A DNA stretch of 64,000 bases from Arion vulgaris (GCA_020796225.1 CM036756.1:55892616-55956615); one strand, 5' to 3'. Shown: positions 10,796 through 21,744, counted from the first letter of the stretch. The notes: generated by a model not told the origin, from the sequence alone. A program made the numbers and translations.

Positions 10796-10865
10796 TTCAT
10801 TCCATTTTCTTAAATGTTAAGTATCTGATGTTCCTCCCGCAGGCGTCCACATACATGTTTCTATA

Positions 10866-10885
10866 AGGTGTGTGTGTGTGTGTGT
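10866..10885. repeat. (TG)n microsatellite
   Basis: About ten tg dinucleotides, followed by a purine-rich gggaaggaagg stretch. Confidence 0.9.
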
Positions 10886-11699
10886 GGGGAAGGAAGGTGA
10901 AGGGTGGGGTAAAACGAATATACAAATTATTGAGTAACATATTTATTAAGTAGAAATGGAGAAGACCAGGTTCCGATCAGATTTTGATTGCGGGTTCTAT
11001 GTATAGAATTATTAACTTCTTATAATTGTTGATAACATAGCAAGTTAGCAACAGTCAATCACATATTTCCAACTCTTATTTAACATGTTCTTGTAAAATT
11101 ATAACTGATGATAGAGAGCCAACAATGGGAAGTCTCGACAGAATGCTTGACCCTAACAATTTATTTCAGATTCCATCCTTCCGATAGGAAAATAAAACAG
11201 AGTAAATACTTTCTTCGTAAATACAATAGATGTGAGCCGATGGGCGTCTATGTGTTGAGGCAGAATTCCCCCCTTCCTGCTGGAAAATAACTTTTTGATA
11301 AAATCGTTGTTGTTTTTTTTTGCGAAATCTGGTCTTCTCCACCTGCGCATAAGAAAATAACAGACAACATATTTTATATTCATTTTGTTCCTACCCGGAC
11401 GCCTTAAATGACAGCGACGGTCTCCTGTAACTAATATATGTTCTAAAATATGTGATGGTGATGTCATATCTGAAGCATTATTTCCCAGAAATGTTTTACT
11501 ACCCCGAACTGCTGCTGTGCTCTTACTAGATCGTCTCTGGACCTATGGTCTGTAGAAACAGAGATTGTTTGTGTATAACAAGACGCAAGTAGCTTATGTA
11601 CCATCGACTGTGGTAGTAATCTCTAAACCGCAACACTTTATAAGAGAATAATGTCCAGGTAACGATGCAGTCTTTTCTCTTGTCCTTTGGAAACCAATC
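10886..11699. other. Unassigned spacer
   Basis: No recognisable repeat or gene. Open frames on both strands at 11108-11467 overlap each other and show no family motif. Confidence 0.45.
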
Positions 11700-11930
11700 A
11701 GCAGGTTTAACTGATGATCGGTTTCCAAGATTAGTTTGATATGTTGTGGTATTGTGGAGTTTTAAGAAATATGTAACTCCATCAACCCATCTTTTTCTTG
11801 GTCTGTCCCTTTCTCCTGATGACTCAACTGCGCCTACTGATGCAGTATTCCGGCTAACTGCTTCATTAAGCGTGATCTGCACATGTTGGCCTGAGTCATT
11901 ACCAATCAGATGAGGAAGCAACATGTGTTA
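11700..11930 (-). mobile_element. Possible LINE C-terminal scrap
   Basis: In reverse, about 130 codons stay open and include GERDRPRKRWVDGV. That is the Arg-rich GRPRKRW-type stretch found near the C terminus of several LINEs in this window. The rest is not recognised. Confidence 0.4.
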
Positions 11931-12150
11931 CAAAGTCAGTGGGGAAGAGAGGCTGGGAGAGGTAACTGTCACTGAGCACAGTCCTAAAGACAACGATTAA
12001 GTTCCACGACAGTACCACAGACCACATCTACCGAGAAAAACAGCAGATGGTGTGCTGTAGTCAGTGTGTAGACTTCATGGGTTAGGGACACATACACGAA
12101 TAAACGCACGTTGAAATCCAATGTGCTTGATCAAAGGTGGCAACAAATCC
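11931..12150. other. Spacer left of the mariner-type element
   Basis: Nothing assigned. The stretch at 12055-12145 shows weak likeness to 56640-56720 (gtcagtgt, acttcatgggttaggga versus actgactagggaga). Confidence 0.3.
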
Positions 12151-12152
12151 TA

Positions 12153-12258
12153 TAGTCTGTCCATTAATTCGTGAGCACGTTTGAAATTGATTTTCTCGAA
12201 AACTACCTGTTGGATCTCAGTGATTTTTGCATGCAGCCTTAGAATATCCATGACGCTA
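12153..12258 (+). repeat. Left terminal inverted repeat
   Basis: 106 bp, starting tagtctgtcc and ending ccatgacgcta. It matches the reverse complement of 14228-14333 except at about two bases. Terminal repeats are where the transposase binds and cuts. Confidence 0.93.
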
Positions 12259-12627
12259 AAATAAAGCTAACCAGTAGTCCATAGATGCTACGGATTTTGC
12301 ACATCGGCGAATTCCTTTGATCTTTTATGACAATTGCAAATACGGGGCTCAAAGTTTAGATTTTACAGTAATCCTAGAATTTGTCCATGTCAATTCTATT
12401 CATAGGTGTATCTCCATATTAACTTGATAGGTCAAGTAATTAAGTGTGTTGCCCTTTATGTGCAATCGTGAACTTGGATACAATATGCAACAGTTAGTCC
12501 TCCCTTCGGTCACCATTAGACCCCAGGGTGTCTTAACTTCACCACAAATTGTATGATGGTAGACGCATTTGGATATGGAAATGTATACGTTGCTATTTCT
12601 CAGTCTGTAATCAAAATATGATTTGTA

Positions 12628-13830
12628 TCATCCCGAATCTGACGATTCCATGAGGTTGATAATTGTTACTGGCTGGACAAATTGTAATCCATCTCGGTGC
12701 CAGTACTCGTCTTCCTCTCGGAGCACATGTTCAACACACTTCTTCCAGAACTGCATGTCTATCATTGAAAAGGACTCACGTGTCAGAACTTCAACATCAC
12801 ACATTTTAAACGTCCTGTTCTGTTTGGCAACTTGCCCTTTTACTTTAGCCCAGACAAGCTCTATCGGATTGAGCATGATATGGAGGTAGTCGCAAAGACG
12901 TGTGGCCGTATTCCGCAATGATTTTGTCAATATGAAACACCTTTGTCTTATTTGTCATCCTCACCAGGTGCAACAACTCGGGTTTCAAATATGTATCATC
13001 GAAGCTGACATTTTCCTTAGCAAGCCAAGTCCTAATTTGATCTTTTGTATTTGATGCAGTTGGTACTTTGTCTTCCGCTGATACTGCGTTGTGATAGGAT
13101 GCATTATCCATTACCAAGCATGATGGTCTGTTTAGAATTGGAAGTAGATCTTTCTCCATCCAGTGCCTGAAAATATGTCCATTCATTTCTGTGTGGTAGT
13201 CCCTACCGTCGGTACTTTTGATTGGAAAATAAGTCCAGCGTCATGGACAAGACCTTCTTCACTGTTTCCTGCATGTGTTAGTATAATACGCTGGCCTTTG
13301 CTGCTTGGTATTTTTCTTTTCTGTTCACCGTCTACTGATTGCCATTCTTTAGCATTGGTGTGGTGAGCATTGACCCAGGATTCGTCCAAATATACAATAT
13401 CATAGCCTTGCCTCCGCCGCTCACGGATCTGCCACAGGTATTTACTACGGGCAGCAATTAAATGTGGCTTTTCACAAATAATATTCCTGCCGCCTATAGT
13501 TTTTCTGAAGGTGAAGCCGGCGGCTCTTACAATTTTCCATAGAGTACTTTTAGAAATGTCTATGCTGCAATCTGATTGCAGTTTTAATTTCAGTTTCCTG
13601 AGAGTAACAAGTTGATTTGTCGCAAACATTTTCAAGAGCTCCCGTCTTATGACATCTATGTCAAAGTCGTCAATTGTTCTTTTCCTTCCTTGCTTGACAT
13701 TAGTGCACTTTGTGTCCTGTTTAATTCATCGGAAAAGGATTCTCTATTCAGACCAAGCGCCAGTTGCGTTCGTTTCTCAGGGTTATGAATATCGCAATAT
13801 AGATGACCTCTCTTAGATTCCTTACGGAAG
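12628..13830 (-). pseudogene. DDE transposase of the mariner-type element
   Basis: This would cut the element out and join it to TA sites. Read on the minus strand, the N-terminal part has an HTH-like ERTQLALGLNRESFSDEL-type segment and RTIDDFDIDVIRREL. Then come STLWKIVRAAGFTFRK, the first catalytic Asp in IVYLDESWVNAHHT, the second in LVMDNASYHN, LRLPPYH and the catalytic Glu in LNPIELVWAKVKGQVA. This is the D,D,E arrangement of DDE_3 transposases in the IS630/Tc1/mariner superfamily. Frame changes near 13650-13700, 13185 and 12930 split the gene. All three catalytic residues remain. The C terminus ends at 12628. Confidence 0.9.
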
Positions 13831-14227
13831 TGTTGGTATAGTAAAACTGTAACCTTCTGCATTGTTATAAATGTGCACTTCAGACTCATTATGAATGTGA
13901 TATCAATGTCAGTTTTGATAAGCCAACAAATATGATACAATAGCTTCATACAAATAGCGAGATACACCTATGACTATACAACGGTATCCCAATTATAACG
14001 TCATATGCTTTCCGCTTTCAAAGTCGACTGGGTTAGGTGCACGGGATTTCGTGAAATTGTTGTATACTCACGATATTTCTATGTTACCATAATGTATTTT
14101 TAGAACAACGCGTCTGTGTACCGTAGATCTGTTACTATTGTGTACAATCCGGTGAGGTTGATTTTAATATAACCTGAAGAAGAAATATTTCAAACTACAT
14201 CAAATTTTCTTGGAAAAAATATTTCTC

Positions 14228-14333
14228 TAGCGTCATGGATATTCTAAGGCTGCTTGCAAAAATCACTGAGATCCAACAGGTAGTTTTCAAGAAAATCAAT
14301 TTCAAACGTGCTCACGAATTAATGGACAGACTA
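14228..14333 (-). repeat. Right terminal inverted repeat
   Basis: Mirror of 12153-12258, ending ggacagacta next to the TA duplication. Confidence 0.93.
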
Positions 14334-14335
14334 TA

Positions 14336-14617
14336 GTCTTACCTATGTAAGGTGGACGGATCAGCGTAATGCATAAGCGTTCGTTTATTGACTTGGACAC
14401 AAGAGAGTTGTGGGTTCAATCCCATGACACGTGAGAAAAAGAATTGGGTCTCTTACCTCATAAACGCTAGAAGCTAGAAATGTGAAATGACAGGCACTTT
14501 ATACCCTTATGTAGTGCTGTCCAACCTATTTTGCATACTGGAGAACATTTGAGCTTTGGTTGGGGATTCGCGGGCGCCATGTGACCATTGTAATAGCAAT
14601 AGAAACAATAATAATAG
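14336..14617. other. Spacer, possible tRNA-like scrap
   Basis: A B-box-like gtgggttcaatcccatg lies at 14410. It may be the remains of a SINE head. The 8-bp duplication aataatag of the next element is at 14610-14617. Confidence 0.35.
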
Positions 14618-14780
14618 AAATGGCGGCTCGTCATTAAGGGCCAGTGGGCCGGCCCCACCAAAAAAATGTGTAATGTGTATTTATTTTTATAAATTAAAAT
14701 ATAACCCAACCTAAAAACCATGACTTTTCCGAAAATTTGTGTCTGGCCCCACCAACAAAAAAGAGCACGAGCCGCCACTG
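14618..14780 (+). mobile_element. hAT-like MITE, copy 2, with 8-bp target duplication
   Basis: Ends aaatggcggctcgt and acgagccgccactg. It is flanked by exact copies of aataatag (14610-14617, 14781-14788). An 8-bp duplication is the hallmark of hAT transposition. The body matches copy 1, including gcccaccaaa-type segments. Confidence 0.92.
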
Positions 14781-14788
14781 AATAATAG

Positions 14789-15409
14789 TAATAGTATAAT
14801 ATTAATCGTTTAATTAATAAAAAGTAATGCCAGATGAAAATTTAATCCTGACTTATAATCTTAACATTCAATTATAAAGTTTAAAAAACCAGATCCCCCA
14901 ATCAGAATTAAAAGTGTAGTTCCGTTGCTGTTTAGCCATATTTTTAAATGACAGATGACATTAATTAAATGTAGCACTCCTTTCACAGCTAGCACTGAAC
15001 AAGTTATAATTTCAAATTAAAATAATATATATAAGATGTATTATAAAACATTGTTCCTACTCTCTAAACGGAAACTCAATGCGTCATTCCTTGAAGCGTA
15101 ATTCGACAGATAGATCAAAGAATTGGCTCTGACATGTTTTCGTATCAGCCCTTTGTTCAGTGTCAAGGCAACGGATAGGTTAGTGGCAGTAGAATAGTTA
15201 CAAAATAAAATAAAATTGCAATAGAGAGAAGACAGTGTTCTAGGGAGTGATGTGACAAAAATAAAGGAGACATGTAAACAAATCACGAGTGATTAACAAC
15301 TCTTTATTCTAAAGATAGCATTCATAAATAATAACAACATTAAGACAGTGAGATGACAAATATCAACCACCAACCCACCATTATAAACAAATAGCAAAAA
15401 CGAAAAGCA

Positions 15410-15410
<1 letters not shown>
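14789..15410. other. Unassigned AT-rich spacer
   Basis: No recognisable gene, SINE or LINE sequence. Confidence 0.5.

Positions 15411-15437
<27 letters not shown>
15411..15437. repeat. (CA)n microsatellite
   Basis: An uninterrupted ca run of about 13 units. Confidence 0.95.
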
Positions 15438-15440
<3 letters not shown>

Positions 15441-16194
15441 AAGTTCCACAATTAGATATTCACAAGTAGGTGAACAAATAAACACATTAATTTTTAAAAA
15501 TAATACAATAATGTGAAATAAATATATACAACCAGAGTCTCAGATACACAAAACATGAATGCACTTACAGCAAAACATGATGGAATTCTTCACAATAAAC
15601 GAATCTATCTCAGTGAAAAACGATCAGATTTTAGATATGGAAGGAAAAAAAAGAAAGATAAAGAGAGGTAAGAGAGATGAAAGAAAATATTGTTTTGTTA
15701 GCCCTGATCGTGACATCCTAGTTTATCTTCTTCATAACTCCTTCTAGTGAAAGTTTCTTCTACAGGAGGTAATACCCGGAAGTTCTATGATTATCTCGTA
15801 AATAAGTAGGCAGTAAACACGTATTTCTGGTTTCCCGGAACAAATCAGTTGCCAAACACTGTGTTTGAACCATAAACGCTATTTCTCTTGATGCCCATAA
15901 CCTAGCCACGAAGACGACCAACTAGCTCTTCACAAAATAGGGCCTCAATCTGTCGTACTTAACCAACAGAGCTGATTACATCACATATAAAATCAGATGC
16001 AAACAGTGTTAGTACAAAAACATTACGCTAGAATTGCTTAATTCTCATCATGTTCTGTCGTACATGAAGTGTCTACACGATTTTTCAATTATCTCTTGTT
16101 CCTTTGCGGCCGTCCTCGCAGTGTTCCGTTTTAAGATATATTTCTTGCAATTCATATTCAACTGAGTATATTCTCTGACTATAAGTGTCTCCAA
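15438..16194. other. Unassigned AT-rich spacer
   Basis: The open frame at 15559-15747 is Lys/Asp-rich with no family likeness. Nothing else noted. Confidence 0.45.
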
Positions 16195-16735
16195 AACAGT
16201 TGTACTATGTCAGGAAGGTAACACAACAAATATCACTTTACATGGTAACCATCTAACACCAGTTCCAAAATTTTGCTATCTCGGGTCCATGGTCACTGCC
16301 AGCCTTTCTCTGGATGAAGAAATCAACGCTCGTGTAGGGAGTGCGGCTACTACATTCGGCAAACTTTCAAAGCGAGCGTGGGAAAACACAAAACTGACAT
16401 TGCAGACGAAGATTCAAATATATCGAGCCTGTGTAATTAGTTCTTTACTTTATGGCTCAGAAACATGGGCAGCCTACTCAAGACACGAGAGGAGACTTAA
16501 CATCTTTCACCTTCGATGTCTCCGCAAGATTATGAACATCAGGTGGTACGACAAGATAACCAACTCTGAAGTACTGCAACGTGCAAACCTGCCTTCCATC
16601 ATGGGCATGCTCAGCAGAAGACGACTAAGATGGTTGGAGCATGTGAGAAGAATGGAAACTTATCGCATACCACAACAAATGTTGTTCTGTGAACTTTCGA
16701 AGGGGAAGAGGCACCATGGCAGACCACTCTAGTTT
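16195..16735 (+). mobile_element. LINE fragment (RT thumb and C terminus)
   Basis: An open stretch of about 147 codons: FCYLGSMVTASLSLDEEI just upstream of the frame, VISSLLYGSETWAAYSRHER, LRCLRKIMNIRWYDKITNSE, LQRANLPSIM, RRRLRWLEHVRRM and GKRHHGRPL. This is the typical post-RT order. It ends inside the GRP-Arg motif, so the extreme 3' end is missing. This family differs from 82-1946. Confidence 0.85.
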
Positions 16736-16830
16736 TTATGTATCTACCATTAAGTCTAATATGTTCAGTACTGGCATGATAACATGCTCATACGTCATGA
16801 TAATATTATTCATCTTCTTCTATGTTCGTA

Positions 16831-17130
16831 CGCTATGGATTCACGCGTAGTCAGGGCCCTCGCTATGAATTCATGCGTAGTCAGGACCCTCGCTATGAAT
16901 TCATGCGTAGTCAGGACCCTCGCTATGAATTCATGCGTAGTCAGGGCCCTCGCTATGAATTCACGCGTAGTCAGGGCCCTCGCTATGAATTCATGCGTAG
17001 TCAGGACCCTCGCTATGAATTCATGCGTAGTCAGGGCGTTTGGTATGAATTCACGCGTAGTCAGGGCGCTCGCTATGATTTCACGCGTAGTCAGGGCGTT
17101 TGGTATGAATTCACGCGTAGTCAGGGCGTT
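16831..17130. repeat. 30-bp minisatellite, 10 units
   Basis: Exactly ten 30-bp units such as gaattcatgcgtagtcaggg plus ccctcgctat. Most carry an EcoRI site (gaattc). Late units change ccctcgctat to cgtttggtat. The period is a multiple of three, so two frames stay open without being genes. Confidence 0.97.
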
Positions 17131-17280
17131 TGGTATGGTCCTTCTGACTGGTTTTTGATATGCTTTCCTTGTTTTCAGTGTCCCTCACCATACATGCTTG
17201 CCTTCTCAGACTTTAGCCATTTCATGCATATTGTCCCCCGTAGTGGATAACTAGTATTCGTTCGTTTTATAGCTACACAT

Positions 17281-17530
17281 GGGAGTCTCTGTGGCTAAGT
17301 GGTTAAGAACTTTGCCTTTCGAGTCGAAGGTCGTGGGTTCGAATCCGGACCTCGTCGTACTGTTCACGAGTGCAGTTTTTTCCAGAGACCCCTAGGATTG
17401 TTGCTGGCGCTACGAATTTCTTGCTTTGTGCAATGCTCTTGGCAGGTGGCGTGCCATTTCTGCGGAGAGGGACCGAGATAAGGGGGGTAAAACCCGGTGC
17501 ATGGAAGTCAATCCTTCGGCTTAAAAACGC
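17281..17530 (+). mobile_element. SINE-A, best-preserved copy
   Basis: tRNA-derived SINE. A box tggctaagtgg (17292-17302), B box gggttcgaatccgg (about 17335). The body has cagagacccctaggattgtt, gctctggcaggtggcgtgcc-like and gcggagagggaccgag segments, and the 3' block is acccggtgcatggaag. A pol III promoter is inferred from the boxes. No clear target duplication. Confidence 0.92.
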
Positions 17531-17685
17531 TTAGAAACATACATGTTTCTTTACCTCTGACATGTACTGCTAGGAACTAGCTGTGGACGGTGTGTCTATT
17601 GCCAGAGTCGTAAATTAACTTGTACTTCTACTGTGTAGTCAAGATGGCGGTATTCATCCCAAAACATTCCTGCATGAAAGGGTTA

Positions 17686-18132
17686 GATTGATTGATTGAT
17701 TGATGATAGGACTATCATCATTGCACTTCGGTGAGTAACCATGCGTGCTTTGATATCTTTCTTTAACAAAAAAAACCTCAGCTACAGTGCACGAACTCCG
17801 TAGCACCGGCGAGAGTCCTCGATGTAATTTTGAAAATGGTAAAGATATTTTTGTAGGAATTTAATTTGCAATCTTTTTGTTATGAATTTTGTCCAGGCAG
17901 CGGCTTTTTAGCTCATTTTTCTCAATTTTGAACTTTCAAGGGTTTCTTTAACGTGCTCATATTGAACACAGGACCTACGTTTTAACGTCCATTAACGATA
18001 GGACTAGGAACTCGATCTCACCTACAATGAGATCAGGGATCTAAGGAAGAATATCCAGTTGGCTCCACGAGGAGCGAACCTGGTACCTTTGACACGAGAG
18101 ACAAGCACCTAGCCTCTACGCCACAGAGAGCC
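17686..18132 (-). mobile_element. SINE-B, full-length
   Basis: Reverse copy of about 445 bp. The (tgat)n tail is on the left, followed by gcacttcggtgagtaac, ctccgtagcaccggcgag, ttgagcacg-type and gatctcacc segments. The tRNA-like head at the right reads, on the minus strand, gtggcgtagaggctag (A box) and ccaggttcgctcctc (B box). Confidence 0.9.
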
Positions 18133-18164
18133 CTCCTTCTCCGACTTTAGAGGTAATAATTATA

Positions 18165-18545
18165 TTAGACATGTGAAATGCGTTGCCTGCGAAAAGTTAC
18201 CAACAACACAAGAAAAGACATAATCACCAACATCAGCATAAGAAAGAAAGTTGGCACAAAACTGTGCTTGAATTACATAGATAAACAAAGAATGAAGTGG
18301 TTTGGCCACTTAATAAGAATGCATCCAAACTCCACAGTATACAGAGTCTTCTACAACAAAACATCGGGAAAGAAGGCAAGAGGAAGACCACGGAAAAGAT
18401 GGTTAGAAGGCGTAGCAGAATCCTGTGAAAGAGCAAAGATAACAATCACACAAGCCACCAGAACAGCGCAAGACAAAAACAGAAAACTACGACACTGGGC
18501 AACAACCCGGTAGCAGTGTGACGACAAAAGAAGAAGAAGAAGAAT
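18165..18545 (+). mobile_element. LINE 3' coding end with (gaa)n tail
   Basis: 111 open codons: RCLRKVTNNTRKDIITNISI, RKKVGTKLCLNYIDKQRMK, WFGHLIRMHPNSTVYRVFYN, GKKARGRPRKRWLEGVAESC and RTAQDKNRKLRHWATTR, then stop, gcagtgtgacgac and aaaagaagaagaagaagaa. This segment, in antisense, is the source sequence of the 67-bp and 65-bp minisatellites. Confidence 0.9.
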
Positions 18546-19262
18546 TATATTTAGAAAACGATACAAAAGTGAATAGTTTAATCTTGTGATACCATGGTAC
18601 TCTTTTTTTGGGTATTAGTTATGTATCACTTCCTGGACCTGTGGTTAACTTAACAGGATGTATCGTCAGCATGTCCGGTCGGTCGGTTGATAGATGCTTT
18701 GTATTTGGGGCATGCATATCCTTCTATTTATGAAATAAAAAATACGTGTATCAACGCTTATCACAAATTGTGATATACAAACGTAATGATACACAATGTT
18801 GTGTGTGTATGTGTATATGTAGTAAGGTGGGAGCGTAGACAAGAGTATGCGCGTCTGGAAGTGTTTGCCAGGGACGATATTGAATGGGAGCCAAACTGGT
18901 TCTACTCACACAGCACCAAAGACGTGTCCGGGTAAACTATTTATACAAATCTTAATTCTGTTTACGTGAAAGTAGTCGTCTGCCCCATGCAATGAACAGG
19001 AAGTATATCCACACAAATGGTACACGTTCTTAGTAGATATGCATAACGCAACATATGCGCAATTCCCTGTTGTTGCATTAAAAGTTGCAAAGGGTGTATC
19101 AGGCATCACGTGCGTTACATAAATCTTTCCCGCGACCTGGGACTACTGGAATAAGTTTACCTGCAACAGATGGCAATAATGAAAATGTTTTGCTAATGAT
19201 TTGATTCGTCTCCAGACGATACAATTCTTAGAGGCTACTTGACCATTGTTAACTGAATCAAA
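18546..19262. other. Unassigned spacer
   Basis: AT-rich sequence with a short tg-rich patch near 18800. No gene or repeat family recognised. Confidence 0.5.
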
Positions 19263-19522
19263 GTCTTCTTCTTCTGTGAACGTTTCCCATCAACCACTTG
19301 TTAACCACTTTGTGTGATGTGTATGTGATCTGAGCACAAAAGCGATTGTAGGTTGTGTCAGTTACGCCAATAAAAGTAGGTTAGCACATCCGATTTATGC
19401 GATGCTGTTTATTTACTAGGGTAGCTGCCCTAGGTCCTACATTAGTCGCCTCTTACGACATGTTTTGTAGGTCGCAGTGGTACTGTTCTTTGCCTCCCTT
19501 GCGGGCCCTGGCACCACACGCA
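19263..19522 (-). mobile_element. SINE-C copy
   Basis: Reverse copy: tcttcttcttct tail, aaccactttgtgtgatgtg, gatctgagcacaaaagcg, tagtcgcctcttacgacatg, gcagtggtactgttctttgc and head ccctggcaccacacgc. Confidence 0.88.
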
Positions 19523-19567
19523 TCGCAGTAATTAATGTACGGTTGTTAGTGATAAACGAATTTGTGA

Positions 19568-19715
19568 TTTATTGGTTGATTGGTTGATTGATAGGACCAT
19601 CATCATTGCACTTCGGTGAGTAACCATAAGTGCTCCAATCTCTTTCTTACACAAGAAGATCTCAACGACAGTGCACGAACTCCGTAGTACCAGCGAGGGT
19701 CTCATTGATTATCCA
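19568..19715 (-). mobile_element. SINE-B 3' portion
   Basis: (tgat)n-like tail, cattgcacttcggtgagt, atctctttcttacacaagaa, gaactccgtagtaccagcgag. The head is missing. Confidence 0.85.
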
Positions 19716-19732
19716 TTAAAGTAGTATTGAAG

Positions 19733-19842
19733 CTACGGAGTTCGTGCTTTGTGCAGCAGTTTCGGGATATGGCTTGCCATTTCTGCTAAAAGGAACTGAG
19801 CTATGTAGAGAAAACACGGTACACTACGACAGTTTCAAATAA
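19733..19842 (+). mobile_element. SINE-A 3' portion
   Basis: gctacggagttcgtgctttg, gcttgccatttctgct, aaaggaactgag and acacggtacactacgac. The tRNA-like head is missing. Confidence 0.75.
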
Positions 19843-19933
19843 CAAGAATTCAAATGAAAACATAAGATTAGTGAAGGCACAGTAGTTAGCGCACTTGCTT
19901 CGTATGCGCATGGTCCCAGGATCAAATACCACA

Positions 19934-20186
19934 ATGGATCTTTGTGGCTAAGGGGTTAAACCTTCGCCTTGCGTTCCGAAGGTGGAGGGTTCGAATCCGG
20001 ACTGCGTCGTTCTGTTAACGTGCATTTTATTCCCAGTGACTTCTAGGATTATTGACGGAAATACGAAGTTCGTGTTTTGTGCAATACTCTCGGCAGATGG
20101 CGTGCCATTTCTGCAGAGAGGGACCGAGCCAACTAGTGCAAAACTCGGTGCAATGAAGTCAATCCTTCGACCTTACACCGTTAGAC
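19934..20186 (+). mobile_element. SINE-A copy
   Basis: A box gtggctaaggggtta, B box gggttcgaatccgg, gacttctaggattattg, tgcaatactctcggcagatg, gcagagagggaccgag and 3' aactcggtgcaatgaag. Confidence 0.9.
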
Positions 20187-20263
20187 CGCAGTGGAAGGGG
20201 ATTATTTTTTATCAACCCAAAAGACGATTCAGGTCGACTCATCCTCAAATGGGTCATTAGATA

Positions 20264-20718
20264 GGAATCTCTGTAGCGTAGAGGATATGTGCTCACCTCG
20301 CGTGCCAAAGGTAACCGGTTCGCTCCTTCGTTGAGAAATCGAGATATTATTCCAAAGATCCTGATCTCAGTGTAGGTGAGTTCCTAGTCCTATCGGAGAC
20401 GGACGATAAAACGTAGGTCCCGTGTTCAATTTGAGCACGTAAAAGAACTATTGGCAGTTCAAAATCGAAAAGAGCAGGCTGGAAAGCCGTTGCCCGTGCA
20501 AAATTCTGTAGATGATTTTTTAAAAATAAAATCCCTACAATATATTTTCACCATCTTCTAAATTACACCTGGGAAACCTCGCCGGTGCTACGGAGTTCGT
20601 GCACTGCCGCTGAGACCTTCCTGTGCAAGAAATAGATTGGCGTACACATGACTACTCACCGAAGTGCAATGATGATGGTCCTATCAATCAATCAATCACT
20701 CAATCAATCAATCAATCA
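20264..20718 (+). mobile_element. SINE-B, full-length with (aatc)n tail
   Basis: Head tctctgtagcgtagagg (A box) and accggttcgctcc (B box). The body contains gatctcagtgtaggtgag, gacggacgataaaacgtagg, gctacggagttcgtgcactg and accgaagtgcaatgatgatg, ending in (aatc)n. Sense orientation, about 455 bp. Confidence 0.92.
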
Positions 20719-20864
20719 CTATGAAAGTCAAAGTGGCCTAGGTGATGGTGACCACATCATACACCATGTGCCGTTATTCAAAGGAAAACTCTATTCTCTA
20801 ATATGACCTCATGGTATGAAAGCTGGATCTTGACTTCATCTTTCAAATGATAATAAACGTACAT

Positions 20865-21385
20865 CTTCTTCTTCTTCTTTTGTTATCACACTGCTACACT
20901 GTTGTTGCCCAGTGTCGTGGTTACGTGTTTTTGTCTTGCACTGTTCTGGTGGCTTGGATGATTGTTATTATTGATCTTTGACAGGATTCTGCTATTCCAT
21001 CTAACCATCTTTTTCGTGGTCTGCATCTCGTCTTCTTTCCCGGTGTTCTGTTGTAGAAGATTTTGTATACTGTGGAGTTTAGATGCATTTTTATGTCTTC
21101 TTTCCCGGTGTTCTGTTGTAGAAGACTGTGTATACTGTGGAGTTTAGATGCATTTTTATGTCTTCTTTCCCGGTGTTCTGTTGTAGAAGACTTTGTATAC
21201 TGTGGAGTTTAGATGCATTTTTATGTCTTCTTTCCCGGTGTTCTGTTGTAGAAGACTTTGTATACTGTGGAGTTTAGATGCATTTTTATTAAGTGGCCAA
21301 ATCACATCATTCTTTGTTTCTCAATGTAATTTAAGCAAGGTTCTGTACCAACTTTCTTTCTTATGCTGATGTTGGTGACTCTGTT
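20865..21385 (-). mobile_element. LINE 3' end, antisense, with internal minisatellite
   Basis: Reverse copy of the LINE at 18165. (ttc)n tail, acactgttgttgcccagtg, ttgtcttgc, ccatctaaccatctttttcg and ctttcccggtgttctgttg. Between 21031 and 21290 one 65-bp piece is repeated four times. Then the LINE resumes (taagtggccaaatcac, cattctttgtttctcaatgt) through the piece homologous to the 67-bp array unit. Confidence 0.88.
21031..21290. repeat. 65-bp minisatellite, four units, grown inside a LINE
   Basis: Units start with tcttctttcccggtgttctg at 21031, 21096, 21161 and 21226, exactly 65 bp apart. The repeat is antisense to LINE codons around HPNSTVYRVFYNKTSGKKAR. Single-copy LINE sequence continues on both sides. 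Confidence 0.95.
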
Positions 21386-21744
21386 TGCTCATTGTCCATG
21401 CTATGTTATGTTATGTTATGCGATCGACGTCATGGCGCATTAGGCATTCTCATTCGTGCTCTGTCCTCCGATGCAGCAGCCATCCCAAAAGTCCATTTGC
21501 TCACCGTACCCATGAGAAGATGATTACTATATCTTCTCTCTCTACCACGAAGACGACACTGTCTGTCATGTCCAAACTTAATGCCTAATTCGTTTCAGTG
21601 TCTGAGACTTGCACATGCACAGAATTGAGATTTGTCTATGTTTGGCTCTGGTAACATTAAGTAGGTATAAAAATGCAGTTGATCATCTGTTACTTAGCTG
21701 TCAGTGAAATGTGTGGGTGCCTTAACAATGGGGCTAGCTGTACA
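21386..21744. other. Unassigned spacer
   Basis: A short tgttatgttatgttatg run at 21402. The rest is not recognised. Confidence 0.45.

Larger units (their letters stand above)
12153..14333 (-). mobile_element. Nearly complete IS630/Tc1/mariner-type transposon, 2.18 kb
   Basis: The element is bounded by 106-bp terminal inverted repeats and TA target duplications at 12151-12152 and 14334-14335. The termini read tagtctgtccattaattcg. The repeats differ at about two positions, so the copy is fairly young. The transposase gene runs on the minus strand and is frameshifted, so the element could move only with a transposase supplied elsewhere. Confidence 0.93.

Noticed and set aside
15559..15747. Small protein gene of 62 codons
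   Set aside because: Low-complexity Lys/Arg-rich frame in AT-rich DNA, with no homology or splice context.
16784..17250. Repeat proteins of 124 and 142 codons
   Set aside because: They come from a 30-bp minisatellite that is open in two frames at once.
17281..17360. Functional tRNA gene
   Set aside because: It has A and B boxes but no complete cloverleaf or discriminator end; the sequence continues into a SINE body shared by other copies.
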